A stretch of DNA of 64,000 nt from Xanthomarina maritima (GTDB lineage Bacteria; Bacteroidota; Bacteroidia; Flavobacteriales; Flavobacteriaceae), in assembly GCF_008084905.1 (NCBI RefSeq), contig NZ_VSFC01000012.1, positions 274,299 through 338,298 on the forward strand. Reading direction: 5' to 3'. Each line of letters starts with the position of its first letter. Within the stretch, counting starts at the first letter, position 1. The notes under the pieces were generated by a model. That model made no database searches and had not been told where the DNA came from. It was given only the letters and a program-made list of their open reading frames with translations. Below, piece by piece: positions 8,086 to 17,354 of the stretch. The translations under genes were made by a program, and so were the position numbers.

Positions 8086-9546
8086 CTATTTTTTTCTAGA
8101 CAAAATTTTATTCAGCAAATTAGATATATCTTCTGATAGATGAAAAGTATAAATAACTAAACCAAAACTTACCGTTATAAGCATAGATTTTAAAGCAATA
8201 TTAATAACTGGATGAAACGAAAAATCCCAGAAATAAAACACACCTATACATATTAATATTAACAATACTACTTTTATTGTATTAATTGTAAATGGCAGTA
8301 TTTTAAATTTAATATATACAAATCCTATTTTTGCAAAATTGTATAAAGTTATAGCTATAAACGTGGCAAAAGCAGCTCCATTTATACCATACAATGGAAT
8401 AAAAATAATATTTAATACAATAGTTAAAACAGCAAGTAAAACACCTAAAATTAATACCATTCTGTAATAATCACTATTAAAGAGAATGGCATTATTATTA
8501 CCAAGAACACTATCAAATAGTTTGGTTAAACTAATAACAAATACTACAACTAATCCGTCGATATAACTTTCATTTATTAATTTATAAAGCTCATTAATAT
8601 TTAAAATAATTAAAAGAAAAATGAACCCACTTACTATAAAAAGTGTTAATGAGCTTTTTTGATAGAGTATTTTTAAATCTGTTTTATTTTTTTCATTTAA
8701 AAGCTTAGCTGTCAACGGATTTACTATTTGAAACATAGAACGATATGGAACACCAATAACTGTAGCAATATATATTGCTACTCCATAATAAGCCACATTC
8801 TCAATAGCTACATATCTATTAATCATAAACTTATCAATTTCCAAAATGATATTTGCTACAGACCCTGCAATTATTATTAACGTAGTATATTTTAAAATTC
8901 CGACAAGATTTGGAATTCTATCAAATTTAAATTTTGGAAAACGAAGGCTAAATGCATAGAGTTTCATAAGTATCATTCGTATCAGGTAAACTCCAACTAC
9001 ACTATATATAAACTGATTAACTGTTAGGTGCCCAGCGTTTAACATAAGTAACAAAATTGTAGTAGCTAGTCTATGAAACACTTCTTTCATAAAGTTTCCA
9101 AATACTGTTTGCATTTGTACTTTAGACCAAGCATAGAAAATCTCGAAATATGCGAATGTTATAGCTGCTATATAAATCAACCACACATAGTCGACAATAA
9201 TAATATTATCTCCAGCCAACCAAGTGCTAATAAAATTAAATGCGAAATGACCTATTAATCCAAAAGGAATAATCACCAATAAAGGCAAGAATAACATTAA
9301 GGTTAAAAAGCTATTTTGAGACTGTTTTGTTTTAAATGACGAGTAAAATTTAACGATGGTGTTATGCACACCAAACGCCATTAAAGGCATCATGATGTTT
9401 GCTGTAGAAAGTAAATAACTTACCAATCCAAAATACTCATCACTTAAAAAAGAAGTATATAAAAACAAGACGTTAATTGCTCCAACACCAAAACCTATAT
9501 ACGTTACAACCGTATTTTTTATGGACTGATTAACAACTACTCCCAT
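8086..9546 (-). CDS. Polysaccharide flippase (MOP/Wzx-like)
   Basis: A 486-residue polytopic membrane protein with about 14 predicted hydrophobic segments, of the oligosaccharide flippase/polysaccharide biosynthesis family. These proteins move undecaprenyl-linked glycan across the inner membrane. The N-terminus (IKNTVVTYIGFGVGAINVLF) has the typical first helix after a short amphipathic stretch. Its start overlaps the last 10 nt of the glycosyltransferase gene, which shows tight coupling, and YfhO lies further upstream in the same direction. The glycan is not identifiable from this block, because no sugar-nucleotide genes or polymerase are present. The family call is secure, the substrate unknown. 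Confidence 0.88.
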   Translation of the reverse strand: MGVVVNQSIKNTVVTYIGFGVGAINVLFLYTSFLSDEYFGLVSYLLSTANIMMPLMAFGVHNTIVKFYSSFKTKQSQNSFLTLMLFLPLLVIIPFGLIGHFAFNFISTWLAGDNIIIVDYVWLIYIAAITFAYFEIFYAWSKVQMQTVFGNFMKEVFHRLATTILLLMLNAGHLTVNQFIYSVVGVYLIRMILMKLYAFSLRFPKFKFDRIPNLVGILKYTTLIIIAGSVANIILEIDKFMINRYVAIENVAYYGVAIYIATVIGVPYRSMFQIVNPLTAKLLNEKNKTDLKILYQKSSLTLFIVSGFIFLLIILNINELYKLINESYIDGLVVVFVISLTKLFDSVLGNNNAILFNSDYYRMVLILGVLLAVLTIVLNIIFIPLYGINGAAFATFIAITLYNFAKIGFVYIKFKILPFTINTIKVVLLILICIGVFYFWDFSFHPVINIALKSMLITVSFGLVIYTFHLSEDISNLLNKILSRKK

Positions 9547-10826
9547 TGTAGTAATTTAGATAATTTTTCGGTTAGTGCTTTCCTACTATATTTTTGTAAT
9601 CCAATGGCATTTGATTTTAAATCACCATTTACAAAAGATTTATAATGATTTAAAATAACATTTTTCAAAGCATCATGATTGTGGTAATTTAAATAGTTTC
9701 CTGTATTGGTTTCTTTTATAAGAGATTCTACATCTGAATCTTTTGGGCCAATTGCAATAATAGGCCTATTTGAAACCATATATTCAAATAATTTTCCAGG
9801 AATAATACATTTAGTTTCTTCTGAATCTATTTCGATCAACAATAATATTTGAGATTTTTTTTGAAATTTAATCGCTTCATTATGTGTTACATAACTATGA
9901 TTATATGTATAATTACTTAAGCCATAAGATTTAATCGATTTTAGAACATCTTCACTTATAGATCCAACAAAATGAAGCTCTAAATCTTGAGCAAAATTTT
10001 CATTCTCATCAACCAATTCTTTTAAAACTTGCCATAGAATTTCTGGATTTCTTCTTGAAAGTAAAGATCCAATATGAGCCAATGTAAATTTTCTATCTAA
10101 CTCAGGGATCTTATCTGAGGAAACATCGTAACCATTTGTTATAACTTCAATTGGCTTATTTGTAATTTTAGAAAACTCATTTTTAGTTACTTCACTTGTA
10201 ACAATAATTATATCTGAAGCTTGCAATACTTTCTTTTCTAATACTTTGTGTTTATTCTTAGCTAATAAAGTTAATTTTAATTGTTTATGATATCCTATGG
10301 TTGTCCAAGGATCTCTAAAATCTGAAATCCACTTAACACTAGTACTTTTTTGTAAAGCTAAACCTATTAAATGTAAACTATGAGGTGGTCCAGTAGTAAT
10401 AACAGTCTTAATATCGTAATCCTGTATATATGTATCCAAATATTGAACCGATGGTTTGATCCATTTTTTTCTGGCATCTGGAATAAAAAAATTGCCTCTT
10501 ACAAATAGCATCAATTTTTCTACAATAGTCTGTTTCTTTTTTTCAGAAATAATACCTTTACTTATAGTTTTCGATTTCTTTTTAGATAAAAAACCTGCAA
10601 ATTTATAAGGCTCTTTAATTGGTTGTTTTAAAATGGTAAGATCTTCTGAAATATCTTGAATTAAACTTTCGTCTACAATTGGATAATTTGGGTTTGAAGG
10701 AATATAAACAATTGGTTCAATATCGAACTCAGGCAGATATTTTACAAATTTTAACCAACGCTGCACACCTGGACCTCCAGCTGGTGGCCAATAATAAGTG
10801 ATGATAAGAACCTTAGTTTTAGACAT
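9537..10826 (-). CDS. Family 4-type glycosyltransferase
   Basis: A 429-residue GT-B fold enzyme. The N-terminal acceptor domain opens with KVLIITYYWPPAGGPGVQRWLKF, the glycine-rich loop typical of GT4 members that build surface glycans. The C-terminal donor domain contains FTLAHIGSLLSRRNPEILWQ and the late EYMVSNRPIIAIGP region, where the donor-binding glutamate lies. It has no transmembrane helix and should act at the cytoplasmic face of the inner membrane. The stop overlaps the flippase start by 10 nt, and the gene follows YfhO by 26 nt, so the three form an operon that makes and exports a glycan. Neither donor sugar nor acceptor can be told from sequence. Confidence 0.9.
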   Translation of the reverse strand: MSKTKVLIITYYWPPAGGPGVQRWLKFVKYLPEFDIEPIVYIPSNPNYPIVDESLIQDISEDLTILKQPIKEPYKFAGFLSKKKSKTISKGIISEKKKQTIVEKLMLFVRGNFFIPDARKKWIKPSVQYLDTYIQDYDIKTVITTGPPHSLHLIGLALQKSTSVKWISDFRDPWTTIGYHKQLKLTLLAKNKHKVLEKKVLQASDIIIVTSEVTKNEFSKITNKPIEVITNGYDVSSDKIPELDRKFTLAHIGSLLSRRNPEILWQVLKELVDENENFAQDLELHFVGSISEDVLKSIKSYGLSNYTYNHSYVTHNEAIKFQKKSQILLLIEIDSEETKCIIPGKLFEYMVSNRPIIAIGPKDSDVESLIKETNTGNYLNYHNHDALKNVILNHYKSFVNGDLKSNAIGLQKYSRKALTEKLSKLLQWE

Positions 10827-10852
10827 TATTTATATAAAAGAGATAGTATTTA

Positions 10853-13282
10853 CTATTCTTTTTTCTTAAAATTATAGAATAATCCTCCTAAAAGTAACAA
10901 GATAAATAAAAATGAACTTGCTAATACAATCGTACTACCTGTTTTAATTACTTGGGGTTCAAATTTAAATTCTACAACATGTTGCCCAGCTGGAATATTC
11001 ATACCTCGTAAAACATAATTTACTCTGGTATGAGGAGTTAATTGTCCATCTATGTAAGCATTCCAGCCACTTTCATAATAAATTTCTGAAAACACAACAA
11101 AACCATCAACTGCATTTGAAGACTTATATTTTATATAATTTGGCTGATATGTTTCAACAGTTATGGTTGCAGAAGAATCAATCATAATGTCTTCTTTTAA
11201 ATAAGAAGCATACTTGTTATTAGATATCATAACAGCAATTCGCTTTGTATCTAAGCTATCTAAAGCAAGTATTTCTTCGTTTGAAGAATTTACATACTTT
11301 ATATCTTCAATATACCATGCATTTCCATTAGCTTCTGTGTTTTGATAAGGATAAGGATTTCCTTCTTCATCATCTGCTATAATATATTTTGTGTTTAACA
11401 TGTTCAACACATTGATGTTGTTTTTAGATATATGAAAATCATATAATTCATCAAATCTTTTCAACTTAGCTGCATGATATCCACTTAAAGAATTATGAAA
11501 ATAAGAGGCTTTTGCAGGAGTTCTGGAAAATAAATCGAATACTCTAAAATATTCAGGATCTTCCATTATAGCTTTATCAACTTCTGTTGCCTGATATGGC
11601 TTATTCATTTTAATTGAAGGAACAAAATCATCATTATTAACATATCTTCTATCCACACCAATTAAATCGAACAGGATTAAAACTGTAAATGCTATTATAA
11701 CTTTTGTTTCAGAAAGTTTCTTTTTAATAAACATATAAATAATTCCTGAAGAAAGTAATACTAACACAAGTGTTCTTAAGGTATCTTCAGTGAAAAAAGT
11801 TTTCCTGTCTGAAATAAGAGCATCCATAAATTGTTGACCATAATTCTGACGATAAAAACCATCATTACCACCAATAAAATTAAACAATGAAGATTTAAAT
11901 AATAGAAAAACAACTGCCAAACCAGCAGTAATACAAACTGTATATTTTAAAGCTTTAAACTTTTCTTCGTCTTTTATAAAATTGTTGAACAACCTTACAA
12001 GACCAAAAACTGCTAAAACAGGAATACACAATTCTAATATAACTTGAATTGAGCTAACTGCTCTAAACTTATTATATAATGGTACATAATCTATAAAAAA
12101 GTCTGTGATAAATTTAAAAGGTTGACTGTCTCCATAAGATAAGATTAAAGACATCAAAGAGCCACCAACTAGCCACCATTTTAAACGACCCTTTACAAGG
12201 AATAAAGCAAAAACAAATAAGAATATAACAACGGCTCCAACATAAGCTGGTGCTTCTACAATAGTCTGTTCTCCCCAATATGTAGGTGTTTGTTTAGCAT
12301 ATTCTTTTGCTTCTAAAGGAGGAACACCTTGTTTTAAAAAGAATTGATACGATTCTGATTTTTTACCAACATCTTCATGACTTCCTCCTCCTAGAAATCT
12401 TGGTATATATAAATTAAATGTTTCTAGAATGCCATAACTATATTCTGTTATATAATCTCTATCTAATCCGGAAGATATTTCTTTAAGAGAACCATCTGGG
12501 TTAACAGTTAACTCACTTGGTCCACGATTACTTTCTTTTGCATATTCTTGAGTTGCTAGTATATTGGTAGCATTAAGTCCGATAGCCAATATAACAGCTA
12601 AAATTAAAACTCCAACTGCTTTAAAATAATGTCTTAATTCCTTCTTTTTATAAGCATCATATAAATATGCAAAACCTAAAACAAGAACTAAAAAGAATAA
12701 ATAATAGGTCATTTGAAAGTGGTTAGCCACTAATTCTAATGCCATTGCAATTGTTGTAAGCAAAAACCCAAAAATATATCGCTTTTGAAAAGCTATTAAG
12801 ATTCCACTTAAAACCAATGGCATATAAGCAATTGCATGTGCTTTAGCATTGTGTCCTACTCCAAGAATAATAATGAGATAGGTTGAAAACCCAAAGGCAA
12901 GCGCTCCTAGAGCTGCTAATTTAAAATCTACTTTTAAAACAAGTAATAAAATGTAAAATCCTAAAAAATATAAAAAAAGATAATCGGCTGGTCTAGGTAA
13001 GAACCTTAAGGTTAAATCTAATTTTTTAATATAGTTATTTGGATAATGCGCACCTAGTTGATAAGTAGGCATCCCTCCAAAAGCACTATTTGTCCAATAG
13101 GTTTCTTCTCCAGTTTCTTGTTTAAAGTCTGTTTGCTGCTTAGACATACCAATATAGTGAACAATATCACTTTGATAAATGGCTTTACCTTTTAAAACGG
13201 GACTAAAATAAGCTAATGATATAATTATAAATCCTACTAAAACTAGGATATGAGGAAGGAATTTTTTAATTGAAAATAACAT
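10853..13282 (-). CDS. YfhO family multi-spanning membrane protein
   Basis: An 809-residue integral membrane protein with about 12-13 hydrophobic segments and two large extracytoplasmic parts: one after the first helix (about 30-85) and a C-terminal domain of about 230 residues ending before the last helix. The start (FLPHILVLVGFIIISLAYFSPVL) and the motif NSAFGGMPTYQ are typical of YfhO, a GT-C-like family. YfhO has been implicated in glycosylation of lipoteichoic acid in Gram-positives; the role in Bacteroidota is undefined. Here it heads a YfhO-glycosyltransferase-flippase operon, which supports a role in transferring sugars from a lipid carrier. It follows the DUF4834 gene by 29 nt. Confidence 0.88.
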   Translation of the reverse strand: MLFSIKKFLPHILVLVGFIIISLAYFSPVLKGKAIYQSDIVHYIGMSKQQTDFKQETGEETYWTNSAFGGMPTYQLGAHYPNNYIKKLDLTLRFLPRPADYLFLYFLGFYILLLVLKVDFKLAALGALAFGFSTYLIIILGVGHNAKAHAIAYMPLVLSGILIAFQKRYIFGFLLTTIAMALELVANHFQMTYYLFFLVLVLGFAYLYDAYKKKELRHYFKAVGVLILAVILAIGLNATNILATQEYAKESNRGPSELTVNPDGSLKEISSGLDRDYITEYSYGILETFNLYIPRFLGGGSHEDVGKKSESYQFFLKQGVPPLEAKEYAKQTPTYWGEQTIVEAPAYVGAVVIFLFVFALFLVKGRLKWWLVGGSLMSLILSYGDSQPFKFITDFFIDYVPLYNKFRAVSSIQVILELCIPVLAVFGLVRLFNNFIKDEEKFKALKYTVCITAGLAVVFLLFKSSLFNFIGGNDGFYRQNYGQQFMDALISDRKTFFTEDTLRTLVLVLLSSGIIYMFIKKKLSETKVIIAFTVLILFDLIGVDRRYVNNDDFVPSIKMNKPYQATEVDKAIMEDPEYFRVFDLFSRTPAKASYFHNSLSGYHAAKLKRFDELYDFHISKNNINVLNMLNTKYIIADDEEGNPYPYQNTEANGNAWYIEDIKYVNSSNEEILALDSLDTKRIAVMISNNKYASYLKEDIMIDSSATITVETYQPNYIKYKSSNAVDGFVVFSEIYYESGWNAYIDGQLTPHTRVNYVLRGMNIPAGQHVVEFKFEPQVIKTGSTIVLASSFLFILLLLGGLFYNFKKKE

Positions 13283-13311
13283 GAAATTGTATTAAACTTT
13301 GAAAGCGAAAA

Positions 13312-13590
13312 TTAATCAATTTCTTCGTAATCTACATATTCACCAACCTTTTTATTTGAAGATCTTGTTTTTGGAGCCTTATCAATTGTCACTTCACCTT
13401 CTTTAGTTTGTTCTTGTTTAGGACTTTGATATTGCCCAAATTGGCTTCCAAAACGTTCTTCAGCTTTTTTAGCAACATATTTCATTAAATATGGAGCAAA
13501 AATTCTAGAAAGTATTTTTATGCCATAATATATTAATAGAATGATTAAAATAACTCTTAAAACTCCTGTTATAGATGCATACTGTAGCAT
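13312..13590 (-). CDS. DUF4834 family small membrane protein
   Basis: A 92-residue protein with one membrane helix near residues 10-28 (VLRVILIILLIYYGIKILSRI) followed by a charged, probably disordered cytoplasmic tail with an AEERFG motif and an acidic end (VGEYVDYEEID). The pattern fits DUF4834, which is common in Flavobacteria and has no known function. I start at ATG 13590 (MLQYASITG) because family members begin this way; an in-frame ATG at 13623 would add 11 hydrophobic residues. It directly precedes yfhO on the same strand and is probably in the same transcript. Confidence 0.75.
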   Translation of the reverse strand: MLQYASITGVLRVILIILLIYYGIKILSRIFAPYLMKYVAKKAEERFGSQFGQYQSPKQEQTKEGEVTIDKAPKTRSSNKKVGEYVDYEEID

Positions 13591-13783
13591 AAATGTAATT
13601 TTAAACAAAAATACAAATCTCATTTTTTAAAATCTGTAATAAATACTTAAAAAAAATATAAAATCAATATATTTGATTCGAACAAAATAGCAATCAAAGA
13701 GTACGATTCATTTTTTTAATATAGTATTTATTTATTAAGACTTTTGGATAAATGTGCTTCAAATCAAAAAAAACATTTTACAT

Positions 13784-14770
13784 ATGAAATCATTAAAAAC
13801 TTATGTATTATTAATTGCTTTAACCTTTTCATATCAAGGATATTCACAATACACCGAAGTAATTAACTCTAATAGGCCTGGAGTTTCACAAAGTGCTTTT
13901 TCTGTTGGAACAAATGTTATTCAATTTGAAGGTGGTCCATACATGTTAAACGAAAATCATAATTTATTGGATAGAGAAGATAAAAGTTATGGGATTGATT
14001 TTACTGTAAGATATGGTTTATTGTGGCCTCAATTAGAGCTTAATTTACAAACTACGTTTCAATCAACTAATAGAACTTATACGAATACCGTTCCAAATGA
14101 AGATTCTTTTAGTAATTTCAAAACATTAACCCTTGGAGCTAAATATTTAGTTTACGATCCTTTTAAAAATGCTGAAGAAGAAAAACCAAATTTATATAGC
14201 TGGAAAGCTAACCACAGTTTTAAATGGAAATATTTAATTCCAGCAGTAGCAGTATATGCTGGAGCAAACTACGATACAACAGATAACCCATTTACAGCTT
14301 CTGGTGTTGAAGGAATTAGTCCGAAAATAGCTATTGCAACACAAAACAACTTTTCTGGTGGTTGGGTTTTTGTAATGAATTTTATAAAAGATCGAATTGG
14401 AACAGATCAATCTGACTTTACTTTTATATTAACACTAACAAAATCTATTACAGATCAATGGGCAGTTTTTGCTGAATCTCAAAATATAAGTAGCGACTTT
14501 TATGCTGATAATTTAATTCGTTTTGGTGGTGCTTATTTATGGAGCAAGAATTTACAATTAGACACTGCTTTCACATTCAATACAAAAGATACTCCATCTG
14601 TTTTTGCTGTTACTTTAGGAGCATCTTATCGATTAGATTTCCATAAAGACAAAGAAGAAAAGGATGGTACTTCTGCAGAAGAAGAACTTGAAAGACAAGA
14701 GAATAAAGCTAGAGGAGAGAAAAAAAACAAACGTAAAAAAGAAGACGTAGACTTTGATTCTGATAATTAA
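13784..14770 (+). CDS. Outer-membrane beta-barrel protein (transporter/MetA-degradation-like)
   Basis: A 328-residue protein with a signal peptide (MKSLKTYVLLIALTFSYQGYSQ) followed by the typical opening INSNRPGVSQSAFSVGTNVIQFEGG and alternating amphipathic strands to about residue 290. The fold corresponds to the putative outer-membrane transporter family often labelled as phenol-degradation MetA-like. The C-terminus is an unusual 40-residue Lys/Glu-rich tail that should lie in the periplasm or be disordered. I start at 13784 rather than the in-frame ATG at 13754 because the later start gives a standard signal peptide. The GNAT-like gene follows after 18 nt, suggesting co-transcription. The transported substrate is unknown. 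Confidence 0.75.
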   Translation: MKSLKTYVLLIALTFSYQGYSQYTEVINSNRPGVSQSAFSVGTNVIQFEGGPYMLNENHNLLDREDKSYGIDFTVRYGLLWPQLELNLQTTFQSTNRTYTNTVPNEDSFSNFKTLTLGAKYLVYDPFKNAEEEKPNLYSWKANHSFKWKYLIPAVAVYAGANYDTTDNPFTASGVEGISPKIAIATQNNFSGGWVFVMNFIKDRIGTDQSDFTFILTLTKSITDQWAVFAESQNISSDFYADNLIRFGGAYLWSKNLQLDTAFTFNTKDTPSVFAVTLGASYRLDFHKDKEEKDGTSAEEELERQENKARGEKKNKRKKEDVDFDSDN

Positions 14771-14788
14771 ATTGATGTTTTTTAACCT

Positions 14789-15910
14789 ATGATTACACTT
14801 AAAGAAGTAACAAATAAGAAAGAATTAAAAACGTTTGTAACATTTCCATTTCAATTATATAAAAACTCAAAATATTGGGTACCTCCTATTATTTCAGATG
14901 AGATGGCTACACTTAGCAAAGATAAAAATCCAGCGTTTCTTCATGCAGATGCGCATTTTTTCTTAGCTTATAAAGATGAAACTATTGTTGGACGAGTAGC
15001 AGCCATAATAAATTGGACGGAAATTAATAAACAACATGTCAAGAAAATGCGTTTTGGTTTTTTTGACACTATTGATGACATTGAAGTTTCTAAAACTTTA
15101 CTAGATAAAATTACTGAAATAGGCAAAAAACATGACTTAGAATTTGTTGAAGGCCCTGTTGGGTTTTCAAATTTAGATAAAAATGGGGCTTTAACCTTTG
15201 GTTTCGATCACATTGGTACCATGGCAACTTGGTACAACTATCCTTATTATATTACTCATTTTGAAGAATTAGGATTTTTACCAGAAAAAGAATATGTAGA
15301 AAATAAATTTTTATTTAAAACAATTCCATTAGAACGATTTACAAGAGTTAATGCAATAATAACTAAGCGTTTTAAGTTAAGAGCAAGTAAATTCACGAAA
15401 ACAAAAGAAATTATTCCACATATAGATAGTATGTTCGATTTGTTCAATAAATCGTATTCAAAATTATCAACTTTTGTACCTGTTTCTGATGCCCAAAGAG
15501 ATTATTTTAAACAAAAATTTATCAATTTTATTAATCCAGAATACATTAAATTTGTATTTGATGAAAATGACAAGATGGTGGCATTTGCTATAGTTTTACC
15601 ATCATTTTCAGAAGCATTACAAGAAGTAAAAGGTAAATTATTCCCTTTTGGTTTTTTAAAATTGCTTAAAGCTAAGAAAAATAGCAAAACAGTTTTATTC
15701 TATTTAATTGGTGTAGAACCACAATATCAGAACAAAGGTGTTACTGCTATTATTTTTAATGAGTTTTATGAAACGTTTAAAAAACAAGACATCGAAACTT
15801 GTATTCGACTACCTGAATTAGCTAATAATTTAGCTTCACAACAAATCTGGAAAGATTTTGATTGTGAAACCATAAAACGAAGAAAAACATTTAGAAAAGA
15901 ATTAAACTAA
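14789..15910 (+). CDS. GNAT-fold acyltransferase-like protein (YghO-type)
   Basis: A 373-residue cytoplasmic protein. The N-terminal half has the YghO-like signature YKNSKYWVPPIISDE and an acetyltransferase-like strand-turn (HFFLAYKDETIVGRVAAIIN), followed by EGPVGFSNLDKNGAL. The C-terminal part contains a second GNAT-like section (LFYLIGVEPQYQNKGVTAIIFNEFYE) that includes the acyl-CoA-binding region. Database members are often mislabelled as GTP cyclohydrolase; no such motif is present. Substrate and role are unknown. It lies 18 nt after the barrel protein gene and ends at a strong terminator shared with the convergent capB-like gene. Confidence 0.65.
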   Translation: MITLKEVTNKKELKTFVTFPFQLYKNSKYWVPPIISDEMATLSKDKNPAFLHADAHFFLAYKDETIVGRVAAIINWTEINKQHVKKMRFGFFDTIDDIEVSKTLLDKITEIGKKHDLEFVEGPVGFSNLDKNGALTFGFDHIGTMATWYNYPYYITHFEELGFLPEKEYVENKFLFKTIPLERFTRVNAIITKRFKLRASKFTKTKEIIPHIDSMFDLFNKSYSKLSTFVPVSDAQRDYFKQKFINFINPEYIKFVFDENDKMVAFAIVLPSFSEALQEVKGKLFPFGFLKLLKAKKNSKTVLFYLIGVEPQYQNKGVTAIIFNEFYETFKKQDIETCIRLPELANNLASQQIWKDFDCETIKRRKTFRKELN

Positions 15911-15945
15911 AAAAGCCGATTGAATATTTTCAATCGGTTTTTTTT
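15911..15945. terminator. Bidirectional terminator
   Basis: AAAAGCCGATTGAA (15911-15924) pairs with TTCAATCGGTTTTT from 15929 through a 4-nt loop, with one G-T wobble and an 8-nt T-run. It lies between convergent genes and can stop both. Confidence 0.85.
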
Positions 15946-15967
15946 AAAAATTTCATATATACTTTTT

Positions 15968-17227
15968 TTATTTATCCATTGCTGCAGTTACAGCAGCTGA
16001 TAATCTTTTATAAGTTCCATTAACCAATCTTTCTCTAATAGCATCAAAAGCATCCAGAGTTTCGGTAACATCTTCTAAAGTATGTGTAGCTGTAGGTATT
16101 AAACGCAATAAAATTAATCCTTTTGGAATAACAGGATATACCACTATAGAACAGAAAATACCATAATTTTCTCTTAAGTCTCTTACTAAAGCCATAGCTT
16201 CTGGAATACTTCCTTCAAGATAAACTGGTGTAACACAACTTTGTGTGGTTCCAATATCAAAACCTCTAGCTTTTAATCCAGATTGTAAAGCGTTGGTATT
16301 TTCCCAAAGTTTGTTTTTTAACTCTGGCATGGTTTTTAACATGTCTAAACGCTTTAAAGCACCAACAACCAATTGCATTTGCAAAGATTTTGCAAACATC
16401 TGTGAACGTAAGTTATACTTTAAGTAATCTATAATTTCTTTATCAGCAGCAATAAATGCTCCTGTACTTGCTAAAGATTTTGCAAACGTTGCAAAATATA
16501 CATCTATACCATCTTGAACGCCTTGTTCCTCTCCTGCTCCTGCTCCTGTTTCACCAAGAGTTCCAAAACCATGAGCATCATCAACAAAAAATCGGAAATT
16601 AAATTTTTCTTTAAGTTTCACAATTTCTTTTAATCGACCTTGTTCACCTCTCATACCAAAAACACCTTCAGAAATAACTAAAATACCTCCTCCAGTTTGT
16701 TCTGCCATTTTAGTAGCTCTTTCTAGATTCTTTTCTAAGCTATCAATGTCGTTGTGCTTGTAAGTAAAACGTTTACCCATGTGTAGACGAACACCATCAA
16801 TAATACAAGCATGTGCATCTACATCATATACAATAATATCATCTTTTGCTACTAAGGCATCTATGGTAGAAACCATACCTTGGTACCCAAAGTTAAGTAA
16901 ATAGGCAGCTTCTTTGTTAACAAATGCTGCTAATTCGTTTTGAAGTTTTTCATGTAAATCTGTGTGACCAGACATCATACGTGCTCCCATTGGATATGCA
17001 GAACCGTAATCTGCTCCAGCTTGAGCATCAACTTTTCTAACTTCTGGGTGATTTGCTAAACCTAAATAATCATTAATACTCCAAGTTATGACATCTTTCC
17101 CTTGGAATTTCATTCTGTTAGATATTTCACCTTCTAATTTAGGAAACACAAAATAACCTTCAGCTTGAGAAGCCCATTTCCCAAGTGGTCCTTTATCTCT
17201 ATAAATTTTATCGAATAAGTCTTTCAT
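15968..17227 (-). CDS. Alpha-oxoamine synthase, probable cysteate C-fatty acyltransferase (capnine synthesis)
   Basis: A 419-residue PLP enzyme of the alpha-oxoamine synthase family (relatives: serine palmitoyltransferase, KBL, BioF). It condenses an amino acid with an acyl-CoA, releasing CO2. The PLP-site residues are visible: the DDAHG segment (D216, H219) and Schiff-base lysine K250 in TFAKSLAS. The N-terminus ITWSINDYLGLANHPEV and the GSAYPMGARMMSG loop fit the family. Next to it, in the same direction, is a cysteate-synthase-like gene. In Flavobacteriaceae a homologue has been shown to condense L-cysteate with acyl-CoA to dehydrocapnine, the precursor of sulfonolipids needed for efficient gliding. 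I infer the same here; serine palmitoyltransferase or glycine C-acetyltransferase are alternatives. Confidence 0.8.
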   Translation of the reverse strand: MKDLFDKIYRDKGPLGKWASQAEGYFVFPKLEGEISNRMKFQGKDVITWSINDYLGLANHPEVRKVDAQAGADYGSAYPMGARMMSGHTDLHEKLQNELAAFVNKEAAYLLNFGYQGMVSTIDALVAKDDIIVYDVDAHACIIDGVRLHMGKRFTYKHNDIDSLEKNLERATKMAEQTGGGILVISEGVFGMRGEQGRLKEIVKLKEKFNFRFFVDDAHGFGTLGETGAGAGEEQGVQDGIDVYFATFAKSLASTGAFIAADKEIIDYLKYNLRSQMFAKSLQMQLVVGALKRLDMLKTMPELKNKLWENTNALQSGLKARGFDIGTTQSCVTPVYLEGSIPEAMALVRDLRENYGIFCSIVVYPVIPKGLILLRLIPTATHTLEDVTETLDAFDAIRERLVNGTYKRLSAAVTAAMDK

Positions 17228-17255
17228 ATAAGCTATTAATCGTAGTTGATTCGTG

Positions 17256-17263
17256 CAAAATTA
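17256..17263 (-). promoter_or_regulatory. Promoter -7 element of the alpha-oxoamine synthase gene
   Basis: Read on the minus strand TAATTTTG fits TAnnTTTG; a TTG at 17280-17282 is 16 nt upstream, slightly short of the usual spacing. The leader would be about 25 nt. Confidence 0.5.
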
Positions 17264-17311
17264 GATATTTATATGTTTACAACATAATCTTTTTATGCAC
17301 TATTATTAAAA

Positions 17312-17341
17312 AATTAGGAAATTGAAAGAAATTACCTAATT
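17312..17341 (-). terminator. Terminator after the cysteate-synthase-like gene
   Basis: AATTAGG (17312-17318) pairs with CCTAATT (17335-17341), with an inner AATT/AATT extension, and on the minus strand it is followed by a T-rich tract. It separates the two PLP-enzyme genes into distinct transcripts. Confidence 0.5.
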
Positions 17342-17354
17342 AATTGTGATGAAT

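Noticed and set aside
13660..13700. tRNA T-arm-like GATTCGAAC
   Set aside because: No acceptor, D or anticodon stems around it; chance match in AT-rich sequence.
14789..15910. GTP cyclohydrolase
   Set aside because: A label found in databases for relatives, but no cyclohydrolase zinc or GTP motifs are visible; the GNAT-like sections fit better.
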